Assembly: GCF_003202205.1 (NCBI RefSeq)
Contig: NZ_PDOG01000002.1
Span: 201,148 to 265,147 of the forward strand
Reading direction: 5' to 3'
DNA: 64,000 nucleotides
Source: Halomonas sp. LBP4
GTDB taxonomy: Bacteria; Pseudomonadota; Gammaproteobacteria; Pseudomonadales; Halomonadaceae
In this document: one piece after another, positions 8,470 through 19,678 of the stretch
Position numbering within the stretch: position 1 is the first letter of the stretch
Layout of the letters: each line of letters starts with the position of its first letter
The notes under the pieces: generated by a model
Told to the model about the DNA's origin: nothing
Database searches by the model: none
Seen by the model: only the letters and a program-made list of their open reading frames with translations
Made by a program: the position numbers and the translations under genes

Positions 8470-9710
8470 GCCTACTCTGGATCGCCTTCGCCATCCTGCT
8501 GTTGCCGGCCCTGTGGCTGCTGGTGTCGCCGCTGCGGCGTGCCGCGGCCGTGGGTGCGGCCCAGCGCGACTTCGAGGCCAACGACCGCTCCGCCGACCAG
8601 AACCTGGCCATCTATCGCCGCCGGCTGGCCTCGCTGGCGGCCGCCCTCGAGCGGGGCGACATCGACCAGGCCTGCTTCGAGGAGGACCGCCTGGAGCTCG
8701 AGCGCAGCCTGCTCGAGGACACCGAGAGCCTCGGGCGCGCGCCGCTCAAGCCCTCTGCCGCCGGCCGGCTCGTGGTGCCGGTGGTGATGGTGGCGGTGGT
8801 GGTCGCCAGCGTGTTCTGGTACCAGCACGAAGGCGCCGAGGGCGACCTCGCCCTGCTGGCGGTGCGGCAGGAGGTGGTGAACCATCCCGACGGCTCCATG
8901 GCGATGATGATCGAGCGTCTCGAGGAGCAGGCCGCCCGCCAGCCGGGCAACCCCAACGTCTGGATGATGCTGTTCCCGCTCTACCGCGATGCCGGCCGGG
9001 CCGACCAGGCGAGCGATGCCCTGGAGCGACTGATCGAGATCGAGGGCCGCCACGCATCGCTGCTCGGCCAACTGGCCCAGGTCGAGTTCTTCGCCGCCGA
9101 CCGTCGGTTCACCGACGAGGTGCAGGCGCTTGTCGACGAGACCCTGGCGCTGGACTCCAGCCAGCCCACCGTGCTCGGCATCCTCGGCATCGAGGCCTTC
9201 GACCGCGGCGACTACGCGGCGGCCATCGACCACTGGCGCCGCGCCATTGCCGGCATGGATGACCCGGCCTCCGGCCAGGCCCTGCGCGAAGGCATCCGCG
9301 TGGCCCAGCAGCGCCTGGGGGTGGCGCCGGAAGAGCGGGAACAGGCGGCCGCCGAGGGCCCCGGCATCCATGTGCGGGTGAGCCTCGACGATGCTCTCGC
9401 CGATCGCGTCGACGACGATGCCGCGGTGTTCGTGGTGGCCCGGGACATGGAGGGCGACCTGCCGCCGCTGGCCGTGGCCCGGCTGCGCCTCGGCGACCTG
9501 CCGGCCGACCTGGTGCTCGACGATACCCGCGCGATGTCGCCCGAGGCGAGCCTCTCCCGGGTGAGCCAGGCACGACTGGTGGTACGCGTCTCGCCCAGCG
9601 GCGAGGCGACTCCCCAGGCCGGTGACCTGTTCGGTGACCGCGAGGGCGTGCCGGTGGGCGGCATCGACGGCGCGCCCGTCGAGGTGGTGATCGACCGGGT
9701 CTTCGAATGA
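8466..9710 (+). CDS. ccmI: Cytochrome c biogenesis protein CcmI
   Basis: Apocytochrome c chaperone with two N-terminal transmembrane segments (residues 1-18 and about 98-118) separated by a cytoplasmic coiled loop. A periplasmic TPR-type region (about 150-290) and a C-terminal beta-rich domain follow, the latter with VRVSLDDALADRV and VFVVARD as in CcmI/CycH C-termini. 414 residues. ATG at 8466 overlaps the ccmH stop. Last gene of the ccm operon; smc follows after 31 bases and may be reached by readthrough. Confidence 0.88.
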   Translation: MSLLWIAFAILLLPALWLLVSPLRRAAAVGAAQRDFEANDRSADQNLAIYRRRLASLAAALERGDIDQACFEEDRLELERSLLEDTESLGRAPLKPSAAGRLVVPVVMVAVVVASVFWYQHEGAEGDLALLAVRQEVVNHPDGSMAMMIERLEEQAARQPGNPNVWMMLFPLYRDAGRADQASDALERLIEIEGRHASLLGQLAQVEFFAADRRFTDEVQALVDETLALDSSQPTVLGILGIEAFDRGDYAAAIDHWRRAIAGMDDPASGQALREGIRVAQQRLGVAPEEREQAAAEGPGIHVRVSLDDALADRVDDDAAVFVVARDMEGDLPPLAVARLRLGDLPADLVLDDTRAMSPEASLSRVSQARLVVRVSPSGEATPQAGDLFGDREGVPVGGIDGAPVEVVIDRVFE

Positions 9711-9741
9711 TGGCCACGGGCTAGCGGAGGAGTCAGCAGGG

Positions 9742-12700
9742 ATGCGCCTCAAGTCGATTCGCCTGGTCGGGTTCAAGTCCTTCGTCGATCCGGTCACGGT
9801 GCCGTTCGACGGCAACATGACCGCCATCGTCGGCCCCAACGGCTGCGGCAAGTCGAACATCATCGACGCCGTGCGCTGGGTGATGGGCGAATCCTCGGCC
9901 AAGACCCTGCGCGGCGAGTCGATGACCGACGTCATCTTCAATGGCTCCACCGGCCGCAAGCCGGTGGGGCAGGCCTCCATCGAACTGCTCTTCGACAACC
10001 GCGACGGCGCCATGGGGGGCATCTACGCCCAGTACGCCGAGATCGCCGTCAAGCGCCTGGTCACCCGCGACGCCCAGTCGAGCTACTTCTTCAACGGCCA
10101 GAAGTGTCGGCGCCGCGACATCGCCGACCTCTTCCTCGGCACCGGCCTCGGCCCGCGCTCCTACGCCATCATCGGCCAGGGCATGATCTCGCGGCTGATC
10201 GAGGCGCGCCCCGAGGAGCTGCGCGCCACCCTCGAGGAGGCCGCCGGCATCTCCAAGTACAAGGAGCGCCGCCGCGAGACCGAGAACCGCATGCGCCGCA
10301 CCCAGGAGAACCTGGAGCGCCTGGAGGACATCCGCGAGGAGCTCGACAAGCAGCTCGAGCGCCTCAGGCGCCAGGCCGAGGCCGCCCGCCGCTACCAGGC
10401 CCTCAAGCAGGAGGAGCACCGGGTGAAGGGCGAGCTGGCGCTGCTGCGCGCCCGCGCCCTGCGCGCCAGCCAGGCCGAGGAGGAGAGTCGGGTCCGCGAC
10501 CTGGAGACCGGCGTCGAGCGCGAGGTGCTGGGGCTGCGCCAGTGCGAGACCCGCCTCGAGGAGGCCCGCGCCGACCACGACCGGCTGGCCAGCGAACTCG
10601 ATGCCCAGCAGGCGCGCTTCTACGAGACCACCACCGCCATCGCCCGCCTCGAGCAGGACATCGAGCACGCCCGTGCCCGCGATGCCCAGCTCGCCCGCGA
10701 CCTCGAGAACGCCCGGCGCGAACTCGCCGAGCTCGACCGCCTGGGCGAGGACGACGGCGAGCGCCTGGCGCGACTCGACGAACGCCTCGAGACCCTGGCC
10801 CCCGAACGCGAGGAGGTCGCCGAGCGGCTCGCCGAGCTGGAGGCGGGCCTCGAGGACGCCGAGCCCCTGGCCGAGGAGGCCGACGCCGCCTGGGAGGCCT
10901 TCAACGAACAGTGGCGGGAGGCCAGCCGCGAGGCGGAACGCGCCCAGGACCGCCTGCGCGAGCTCGAGGGGCGGCTCGAGCGCCTCGAGGGCGACGAGCG
11001 TCGTCGCCGCCAGCAGCACGAGGAGCTGCCCGACATCGCCCTGCTCGCCGGGCAGCGCGGCGAGCTGGCCGAGCGCCTGGCCGAGCTGGAGCTGTCGCGC
11101 GAGGCGGTGGAGGAGCGCCGCGAGGCGCTCCAGGCGAGCCGCGACGCGGCCCGCGAGCGGGTGCGCGAGACGGAGCAGGCGCGCGAGATCGATCGCCAGC
11201 GCCGCAGCACCCTGCAGGGTGAGCTGGCCTCGCTGGAGGCGCTGATCCAGGCGGGCCTGGCGGATCACGACGAGGCGCTCGATGCCCACCTGGCCGGGCA
11301 TGGCCTGGCCGAGGCCCCGCGCCTGGGCGAGAGCCTGGAGGTCGATGCCGGCTGGGAGGAGGCCGTCTCCTGGGTGCTCTCGCCCTGGTTGCGGGCACGC
11401 TTGAGTCCCCTCGGCGAGGGGCGTGCCGTCCTCGACGCCGCCCCCGGTGAGCTCGGCCTGCTCGAGGCCGGCGCGCGCCCGGCCGACGGCCCCGCCGCCC
11501 CCAGTCTGGCGACGAAGGTGCGAGGCGCCGGGGCCGCCGCCCAGTGGCTGGCCGGCATCCGCTGCGTCGCGTCCCGCGAGGTGGCCTGGGCGCAACGTGA
11601 GTCGCTCTCGCCCGGCGAGAGCCTGATCACCGCCGACGGCCTCTGGCTGGGGGACGGCTGGGCGCGTCACCGCGGCCAGGGCGAGGGGCTCGATGCCCTG
11701 CTGGTCAGCCGTCGCCGCGAGGCCGAGGCCCGGGCCGAGCTCGAGGTCGTGGAGGCGCGCCTGGACGAGCAGGAGGCGCGCCTCGCCGACGCCGCCGAGC
11801 GGGTCGAGCAGGCCGAGGCAGCCCTGGAGGAGACGCGGCTGGAGGAGCGGGACCTCGACCGGCAGCGCCAGCAGCTGGCGGTCGAGGACAGCGGCCTGGC
11901 CAGCCGCCTCGAGCACCTGGAGGGGCGGGCCGCCGAACTGGCCGAGGAGCTCGCCGGGCTGGCAGAGGCGCGCGAGGAGGCGCTGCTGGCCATCGAGGAG
12001 GTGCGCGACCGCTGGCAGCAGGCCATGGCGCGGCTCGAGGAGGGCGCCGAGCGTCGCGAGCGGCTCGACCGCGAGCGCGGCGAGGCCCGCGAGCGGCTCG
12101 CCTCGCTGCGCGGTCGCCAGCGCCCGTTGGCCGAGAAGGTCCAGCAGCTCGCCCTGGAGCAGGAGCGCCTGACCACCGAACGGGCCGGGCTGGCCGAGCA
12201 GCAGGGGCGTGCTGGCGAGGCGCGCGAGCGCCTCGAGCTGCGCGCCACCGAGCTCGCGGAGGAGCGCGAGATGCTGCGCGAGCCCGAGGAGGAGCGCCGC
12301 GAGCGTCTCGACGAGCTGCTCGACCGTCGCGAGCGCGAGGAGCGCGTGCTCAACGAGGTGCGGGGCCGGGCCGCCGAGCTGGTCGAGCGGCTGCGCGAGG
12401 ACGAGCAGGCGCGCCAGGCCCACGAGCGCCACCTGGAGGGCATTCGCGAGCGGCTGCAGGAGGCGCGGATGCAGGTCCAGGCGCTTCGCCTCAAGGCCGA
12501 GACCCAGGACGAACAGCTCGGGGAGCTGGGCCACGACGAGCGCGAGCTGGCTGAGTCGCTCGATCCCAACGCCACCGAGTCCGCCTGGCAGACCCGCCTC
12601 GAGGAGCTCGGCGAGCGCATCCGGCGGCTCGGTGCCATCAACCTGGCGGCCATCGAGGAGTACGACCAGCAGGCCGAGCGGCGCGACTACCTGGAGGCCC

Positions 12701-13242
12701 AGCACGCCGAGCTCAGCGAGGCCCTGGAGACCCTCGACCGGGCGATCCGCCGCATCGACCAGGAAACCCGCACCCGTTTCCGCGAGACCTTCGAGCGAGT
12801 CAATGCCGGCCTGCAGTCACTTTTCCCGCGGGTCTTCGGGGGCGGAACCGCATGGTTGACCCTGACCGGCGAGGATTTGCTCGAGACCGGCGTGGCCATC
12901 ATGGCCAGGCCACCGGGCAAGAAGAACAGTACCATTCATCTTCTGTCCGGGGGGGAAAAGGCCCTCACCGCCTTGTCGATGGTCTTCGCCATCTTCCAGC
13001 TCAATCCGGCACCCTTCTGCATGCTCGACGAGGTGGATGCCCCTCTCGATGATGCCAATGTGGGGCGCTACGCGAAGCTGGTGAAGGAGATGTCGGAGAC
13101 GGTTCAGTTTATCTATATCACGCATAACAAGATCGCCATGGAGGCGTCGGAACGCCTGATGGGGGTGACCATGCAGGAGCCGGGGGTTTCCCGCCTGGTG
13201 GCAGTGGGCGTCGAGGAGGCCGCGGCCCTCGCCGAGGCCTGA
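9742..13242 (+). CDS. smc: Chromosome segregation ATPase SMC
   Basis: Full-length 1166-residue SMC that compacts and segregates chromosomes. The N-terminal head has Walker A GPNGCGKSNIIDAVRW (about residues 32-47). Two long charged coiled coils (about 170-500 and 660-1000) flank a hinge near 505-660. The C-terminal head has the signature LSGGEKALTALSMVFA and Walker B PFCMLDEVDAPLDDAN. ATG at 9742 follows GGAGGAG. The coiled coils are so biased in codon use (GAG, CGC, CTC) that very long antisense frames occur across the gene; these are artefacts. ScpA and ScpB partners are not in the window. Confidence 0.96.
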   Translation: MRLKSIRLVGFKSFVDPVTVPFDGNMTAIVGPNGCGKSNIIDAVRWVMGESSAKTLRGESMTDVIFNGSTGRKPVGQASIELLFDNRDGAMGGIYAQYAEIAVKRLVTRDAQSSYFFNGQKCRRRDIADLFLGTGLGPRSYAIIGQGMISRLIEARPEELRATLEEAAGISKYKERRRETENRMRRTQENLERLEDIREELDKQLERLRRQAEAARRYQALKQEEHRVKGELALLRARALRASQAEEESRVRDLETGVEREVLGLRQCETRLEEARADHDRLASELDAQQARFYETTTAIARLEQDIEHARARDAQLARDLENARRELAELDRLGEDDGERLARLDERLETLAPEREEVAERLAELEAGLEDAEPLAEEADAAWEAFNEQWREASREAERAQDRLRELEGRLERLEGDERRRRQQHEELPDIALLAGQRGELAERLAELELSREAVEERREALQASRDAARERVRETEQAREIDRQRRSTLQGELASLEALIQAGLADHDEALDAHLAGHGLAEAPRLGESLEVDAGWEEAVSWVLSPWLRARLSPLGEGRAVLDAAPGELGLLEAGARPADGPAAPSLATKVRGAGAAAQWLAGIRCVASREVAWAQRESLSPGESLITADGLWLGDGWARHRGQGEGLDALLVSRRREAEARAELEVVEARLDEQEARLADAAERVEQAEAALEETRLEERDLDRQRQQLAVEDSGLASRLEHLEGRAAELAEELAGLAEAREEALLAIEEVRDRWQQAMARLEEGAERRERLDRERGEARERLASLRGRQRPLAEKVQQLALEQERLTTERAGLAEQQGRAGEARERLELRATELAEEREMLREPEEERRERLDELLDRREREERVLNEVRGRAAELVERLREDEQARQAHERHLEGIRERLQEARMQVQALRLKAETQDEQLGELGHDERELAESLDPNATESAWQTRLEELGERIRRLGAINLAAIEEYDQQAERRDYLEAQHAELSEALETLDRAIRRIDQETRTRFRETFERVNAGLQSLFPRVFGGGTAWLTLTGEDLLETGVAIMARPPGKKNSTIHLLSGGEKALTALSMVFAIFQLNPAPFCMLDEVDAPLDDANVGRYAKLVKEMSETVQFIYITHNKIAMEASERLMGVTMQEPGVSRLVAVGVEEAAALAEA

Positions 13243-13467
13243 CGGACTTGATCGCGAACGGCAAAAGGGGTAACAAGGAAGGCAATGTTGCTGCATTGCA
13301 TGGATGCACAGGGATTATGGAAGGGCGATTGCACAGGGCACCGTCGACTCTCGGCTGAGAAAAGCCAGGCTTGACAATCAAAAAAGTGGCCCTTTTTTTG
13401 GCAATCGCGCTATGCTGTTGACGGACAACCATCAGGCATGGCGCCTTAGCAAAAGGCATGACGACCC

Positions 13468-15111
13468 ATGGAACTTAGAGAGTGGCTGATCATCCTGGGG
13501 TTGGCGCTGGTGACCCTCATCGTCATCGATGGTGTGCGTCGCCTGCAGCGCCAGCGTCGAATCCCTCGCCTCGACGAGGTGGAGGGCGACGCGCAAGGGC
13601 AGGAGCCCGACCCCGAAGCGGTGGCCCGCGAGGCTGAAATCAACTGGGAGCTGCCCAACGGAGGGGCGCGAGTCGTCAGGCCCGCGGACTACAGCGGCAT
13701 GCAACCCAAACCCAAGCTCGAGCGCCGGGAGCATCCCGGCCCTTCTCGCGTGCTGGCCGGCTTCAAGGCCAGCGCCGGCGAGGAGGCGCCCGTGACGCCG
13801 CGGTCGTCCGCCGAGCCGGCCGAAGCGGTGTCCCCGCCATCGCGTGCCGAACCGGCCAAGGCCGGCCGGCAGCAGGCCTCGACGCCGCAGGCAGAGCCGG
13901 AGGCCGTCGCGCCGGTGCGCGACGCTCGGGAAGGTCGGGAAGGTCGAGAAGAGAGCGAAAGGAAAGCGGCCGTCAACGAAGAGAGTACCGGAGCGCGTGA
14001 AGAAGCCCGCCGCTCAGCCGAGCCGGCGCCGGATGCCACCACGTCACGGTCGAGCGCGTCGGCCAGCGGCGAGCGTCGCGAACCCAGCCTCTCGGCACTG
14101 GAAGACGAGGCGACCACCGTGGCGGATTCGGCGCCCCTGGCCGCCGATCCCGAGGATCACGACGATCACCAGGATGCCGAGCGCTACCAGTTGGTCGATC
14201 TCGGCGGCGTGAGCGACTCGATCAAGAGCGGCTCGAAGCGAGTGGGGGCCTCCATGCACCGTTTCGGCGCCTCGCTGCAGAAGTCCATCGCCGAGCGTCG
14301 CGAGCAGAAGCGAGTCGAGAAGCAGCGCCGCGAGCAGGAAAGGGCCGAGAAGGCCGAGCGTGACGCCGAGCAGCGCCGCCAGGCCGAAGCGGCGAAGGCC
14401 GCCCGCGAGGAGGAGCGCCGCCGGCTCGAGGCCGAGGCCATCGCCCAGGCCGACGACGACGATCCGTTGTTCGCCCCGCCGCGGCTGCGCAGTGCCGAGG
14501 AGCTCCCGCCCGAGGCGCCGGAGCGGCAGCATCGTGAAGCGCCCCGTGACGAGGCCCCGGCCGTCGAGGAGCGTTTCCAGAGTGACGTGGTGCGTGCCCA
14601 CCCGGTACTCGAGAAGGCGCTGCGCCACGACGTCAGCGCCGAGCATGCCCGGCACGCCCTCAGCCACGCCGAGGAGATCATCGTCATCAGCGTGATGTCC
14701 CGCGACGAGCAGGGCTTCTCCGGCACCGCGCTGCTCGACCTGATGCTCGCCTGCGGGCTGCGCTACAGCCGCGACATGGGCATCTTCCACCGCTTCGAGA
14801 CCGAGGACCCGGAGAGCCAGCTGCAGTTCTCGATGGTCAATGTGATCAAGCCCGGCACCTTCCCCATCGAGTCCATGGACGACTTCCGGACCCCCGGGGT
14901 AACCCTGCTGATGCCCATGCCGGGGGCCAGCGATACCTCGGCCGCCTTCGAGGCGATGGTCGAGACCGCCATGGTCATCGTCCGTCATCTGGGCGGCGAG
15001 CTGAAGGATGAGAACCAGAGCGTGATGACCGCCCAGACCGTGGAATTCGCCCGCCAGCGGGTCCAGGAGTTCGTGCGGCGCAACCGCCTGCACCGCTACC
15101 AGGTGAATTAG
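13468..15111 (+). CDS. zipA: Cell division protein ZipA
   Basis: Inner-membrane anchor of the FtsZ ring. 547 residues, longer than E. coli ZipA (about 330) because of the linker. The N-terminal transmembrane segment MELREWLIILGLALVTLIVI is followed by a basic stretch and a long Pro/Ala/Glu linker with a charged EKQRREQERAEKAERD coiled region (about residues 290-330). The C-terminal FtsZ-binding domain (about 405-540) shows VISVMSRDEQGFSG, GMFHRF-like GIFHRF and GVTLLMPMPG. The smc-zipA-ligA order is widespread in gammaproteobacteria. A TTGACA lies 97 bases upstream but without a clear -10 partner. Confidence 0.93.
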   Translation: MELREWLIILGLALVTLIVIDGVRRLQRQRRIPRLDEVEGDAQGQEPDPEAVAREAEINWELPNGGARVVRPADYSGMQPKPKLERREHPGPSRVLAGFKASAGEEAPVTPRSSAEPAEAVSPPSRAEPAKAGRQQASTPQAEPEAVAPVRDAREGREGREESERKAAVNEESTGAREEARRSAEPAPDATTSRSSASASGERREPSLSALEDEATTVADSAPLAADPEDHDDHQDAERYQLVDLGGVSDSIKSGSKRVGASMHRFGASLQKSIAERREQKRVEKQRREQERAEKAERDAEQRRQAEAAKAAREEERRRLEAEAIAQADDDDPLFAPPRLRSAEELPPEAPERQHREAPRDEAPAVEERFQSDVVRAHPVLEKALRHDVSAEHARHALSHAEEIIVISVMSRDEQGFSGTALLDLMLACGLRYSRDMGIFHRFETEDPESQLQFSMVNVIKPGTFPIESMDDFRTPGVTLLMPMPGASDTSAAFEAMVETAMVIVRHLGGELKDENQSVMTAQTVEFARQRVQEFVRRNRLHRYQVN

Positions 15112-15138
15112 CGGTAAGCTGTAAGCTTGAAGCTGGAA

Positions 15139-15172
15139 GACAACCCCCGGTGGCGTCCCACCGGGGGTTGTC
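15139..15172. terminator. Strong hairpin between zipA and ligA
   Basis: A perfect 15-bp inverted repeat (15139-15153 with 15158-15172) and a 4-base loop lies 27 bases after the zipA stop. It is GC-rich and should form a very stable RNA hairpin, but there is no T run after it on either strand. It could be a factor-assisted terminator, an mRNA 3'-end stabiliser or a REP-like element. Confidence 0.5.
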
Positions 15173-15200
15173 GCTTTGATAAGCTAGGGAATCATGCTGG

Positions 15201-15270
15201 CTTCGAGCTTCGAGCTTCGAGCTTCGAGCTTCGAGCTTCGAGCTTCGAGCTTCGAGCTTCGAGCTTCGAG
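15201..15270. repeat. Heptamer tandem repeat (CTTCGAG) x10
   Basis: Ten perfect head-to-tail copies of CTTCGAG occupy exactly 70 bases between the zipA hairpin and ligA, ending 38 bases before the ligA start. The unit resembles the AAGCTTGAAGCTGGAAG-type sequence that flanks the array on its left and also occurs between guaB and guaA. A perfect short tandem array can change copy number by slippage, altering leader length upstream of ligA. Confidence 0.95.
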
Positions 15271-15290
15271 CTTTGCGGCCCTCGCTATAA

Positions 15291-17665
<2,375 letters not shown>

Positions 17666-17707
17666 GGATCATTCGGGGCGACGCCGCAGCATCGTCGGCC
17701 GGTTGTC

Positions 17708-17810
17708 TGTGGGCGCCTGACTGCGCCGATCGCCCGGCAGAGCCGAGCTCCCACAAGGCAGGCATCGACCACCTGGTAGGAGCCACGCTTCGCGGGGCGA
17801 TTGCGGCGCG
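17708..17810. repeat. REP-like elements in the 311-base yheU/DUF1289 gap
   Basis: The convergent gap 17666-17976 has no convincing gene. It holds at least two units resembling the pseudomonad/halomonad REP consensus GTGGGAGC-N-GCGAT. One is at 17776-17810 (starts GTAGGAGCCACGCTTCGCG). The other, at 17728-17756, is in the opposite orientation (reverse complement starts TGTGGGAGCTCGGCT). A weaker third copy starts near 17708. Paired opposite units suggest a BIME-type arrangement that may serve as a bidirectional terminator or gyrase/IHF site. Confidence 0.55.
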
Positions 17811-17976
17811 GCGCCAGGCGGTCGTCCGCAGAGGGTTGCCGTTGCCCCGGCGTTGGTGTTTACCGCCGGGTGCCTGACGGCACCAATCGTGCAGGGGGCC
17901 AACGCTCCTGGCGGCTGGATTGCGCTCGCGAGTGCTCCCGCCGGTGCCGAGGTGCATCTCCTGGCGATGGCGGGTG

Positions 17977-18174
17977 TCATTCGGCGTGGTTGCTGCCCTG
18001 GCGATGTGGCAGTTCGTTCATGATGGCGTGGCGTTCGGCATCGCTGAGCGACGACCAGGCGGCGATTTCGTCCAGCGTGCGGTGGCAGCCGAGGCAGTAG
18101 TGGCCGCCCGTGGGCAGGCGGCAGACGCCCGTGCAGGGCGAGGCGATCCGCTGGGGCGGGGTGGCATCGCTCAC
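17977..18174 (-). CDS. DUF1289 small cysteine-rich protein
   Basis: 65-residue protein with the DUF1289 pattern: SPCTGVCRL near residue 12, then CLGCHRTLDEIAAW, giving four cysteines likely to bind a metal. Function unknown in the family. Its ATG overlaps the stop of the adenosyltransferase gene by 4 bases, so it is the last gene of the mutase operon, though nothing ties it to the pathway. Confidence 0.85.
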   Translation of the reverse strand: MSDATPPQRIASPCTGVCRLPTGGHYCLGCHRTLDEIAAWSSLSDAERHAIMNELPHRQGSNHAE

Positions 18175-18734
18175 CGGTTGGCGCCGGGCACCCAGAGCAC
18201 GTCGTCTGCGCCGTTGGCGTTGGCCGTGCGGGCCGCGACGAACAGCAGGTCCGAGAGTCGGTTCATGTAACGCAGGACCTCGGGGTTCACGGGCTGGGTC
18301 TCCGTGAGCCGGGCGATCAGCCGTTCGGCGCGCCGGGCGATGGTGCGGGCCAGGTGCAGGTGGGCGGCCAGCGGCGTGCCGCCGGGGAGGATGAACGAGC
18401 GCAGGCTGGCGAGGTGCTCGTTGAGCGCATCGATGCGTTCCTCCAGGTAGTCGACCTGCGAGGCCGCCACGCGAAGCGGCGGATGCTTGGAAGCGTCCTG
18501 CTCCGGGGTGCAGAGGTCGGCGCCGACGTCGAACAGGTTGTTCTGGATCCGCGCCAGCACCTGGTGCAGCTCGCCTTCGGCATGCAGCTGGGCCAGGCCG
18601 AGGGCGGCGTTGGTCTCGTCCACCGTGCCGTAGGCTTCCACGCGCAGGTCGTGTTTCGGCACCCGGCTGCCGTCGCCGAGCCCGGTGTCGCCCTTGTCGC
18701 CAGTACGGGTGTAGATCTTGTTGAGCTTCACCAT
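18171..18734 (-). CDS. Cob(I)alamin adenosyltransferase (PduO/MMAB type)
   Basis: 187-residue ATP:cob(I)alamin adenosyltransferase that makes adenosylcobalamin, the cofactor of the mutase encoded upstream. The N-terminal ATP-binding motif YTRTGDKGDTGLGDGSRV (residues 8-25) is complete. Also seen are VEAYGTVDETNAALG and the C-terminal RYMNRLSDLLFVAAR that lines the cobalamin site. It starts within the end of meaB (7-base overlap). Clustering with mutase and MeaB indicates dedicated cofactor supply and repair. Confidence 0.93.
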   Translation of the reverse strand: MVKLNKIYTRTGDKGDTGLGDGSRVPKHDLRVEAYGTVDETNAALGLAQLHAEGELHQVLARIQNNLFDVGADLCTPEQDASKHPPLRVAASQVDYLEERIDALNEHLASLRSFILPGGTPLAAHLHLARTIARRAERLIARLTETQPVNPEVLRYMNRLSDLLFVAARTANANGADDVLWVPGANR

Positions 18735-19675
18735 GTGTCTCGCCTTGCCTCCGGGTCCGTCGCGGCCTCGTCCCCGGCCAGGGTCTGGAGGGCCTTGCGG
18801 TAGGTGTCGCGCAGGGTCGGCTCGTCGAGGAGCTGGGGCTGTTCCTCGAGCAGCTCCGCCACCCGACGCACGATCAGCGACTGGACATGATAGCGCCGCC
18901 GCAGGCGACGTGTCTCCGTCGGGTCGCGCCGTTCGCTCAGCCAGGCGAGGTGCTGGCTGATGGCGTCATCCAGCTCGGCCAGGCCTGCCTCGCCGTCTTG
19001 CGTCACCTCGATGACCGGTGGCAGCCAGGTGCGGGTGTCGCGGTGGCGTTGCACGATGCCGCGCACTTCCGAGGCGGTCTTCCTGGCGCCGACCAGGTCG
19101 GCCTTGTTGATGACGTAGATATCCGCCAGCTCGAGGATCCCGGCCTTCATCGCCTGCACGGCGTCGCCGGCGTTGGGCTGCAGCACCATGACCAGGCTGT
19201 CCACGGCGTGGCGCACGGCGTGCTCGGCCTGGCCGACACCGACGGTTTCCAGCAGCACCTCGCAAAAGCCGTGGCTGTCCAGGGCGTCCAGCAGGTCCGC
19301 CACGTTGTCGGCCAGGCCGTCATTGGCGGAGCGGCTGGAGAGGGAGCGGATGTAGAGCTCAGGCTCGTTGACGATGTTGTCCATGCGGATGCGGTCGCCG
19401 AGGATCGAGCCGCCGGAGAGCGGGCTGGTCGGATCGATTCCCAGGATGGCGATGCCGCCCTGGTCACGGCAGGCGGCCAGGCGTCGCTTGGCGAGGCGGC
19501 TGACCAGAGTGCTCTTGCCCGCCCCGGGGGCGCCGGTGAAACCGATCCGCGTGGTGTCGCTGGCGGAAGAAGGCTGGCATGCCGCGTGGTCGAGACTCTC
19601 GGCCACGGAAGCCGAGGCGAGCTTGGTGAGGGTGCGGCCCAGGGCGCGGCGTGAGCGGGGGTCGAGCCGGGTCAT
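18728..19675 (-). CDS. meaB: Mutase-protecting G3E GTPase MeaB
   Basis: 315-residue P-loop GTPase that gates adenosylcobalamin delivery to methylmalonyl-CoA-type mutases and prevents loss of the damaged cofactor. Walker A GAPGAGKSTLVSRL lies near residue 50. The IDPTSPLSGGSILGDRIRM segment holds the switch residues and base specificity comes from NKAD. Start codon at 19675, 3 bases after the CoA-transferase gene. Its presence supports the idea that the adjacent two-subunit enzyme is a functional B12 mutase. Confidence 0.93.
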   Translation of the reverse strand: MTRLDPRSRRALGRTLTKLASASVAESLDHAACQPSSASDTTRIGFTGAPGAGKSTLVSRLAKRRLAACRDQGGIAILGIDPTSPLSGGSILGDRIRMDNIVNEPELYIRSLSSRSANDGLADNVADLLDALDSHGFCEVLLETVGVGQAEHAVRHAVDSLVMVLQPNAGDAVQAMKAGILELADIYVINKADLVGARKTASEVRGIVQRHRDTRTWLPPVIEVTQDGEAGLAELDDAISQHLAWLSERRDPTETRRLRRRYHVQSLIVRRVAELLEEQPQLLDEPTLRDTYRKALQTLAGDEAATDPEARRDTW

Positions 19676-19678
19676 GCG

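Noticed and set aside
9733..12705. 990-codon open frame antisense to smc, and similar long antisense frames across ccmF, ccmI, mnmC, guaB and guaA
   Set aside because: They mirror GC-rich third-position bias of the real genes; their products are low-complexity (Leu/Gly/Ala/His-rich) with no domain, and the sense strand holds full conserved families.
13371..13416. TTGACA ... TATGCT upstream of zipA as a sigma-70 promoter
   Set aside because: Spacing is 34 bases and no acceptable -10 lies at 16-18; left out as a feature.
15201..15270. CTTCGAG array considered as CRISPR
   Set aside because: Units are 7 bases with no spacers; a simple tandem repeat.
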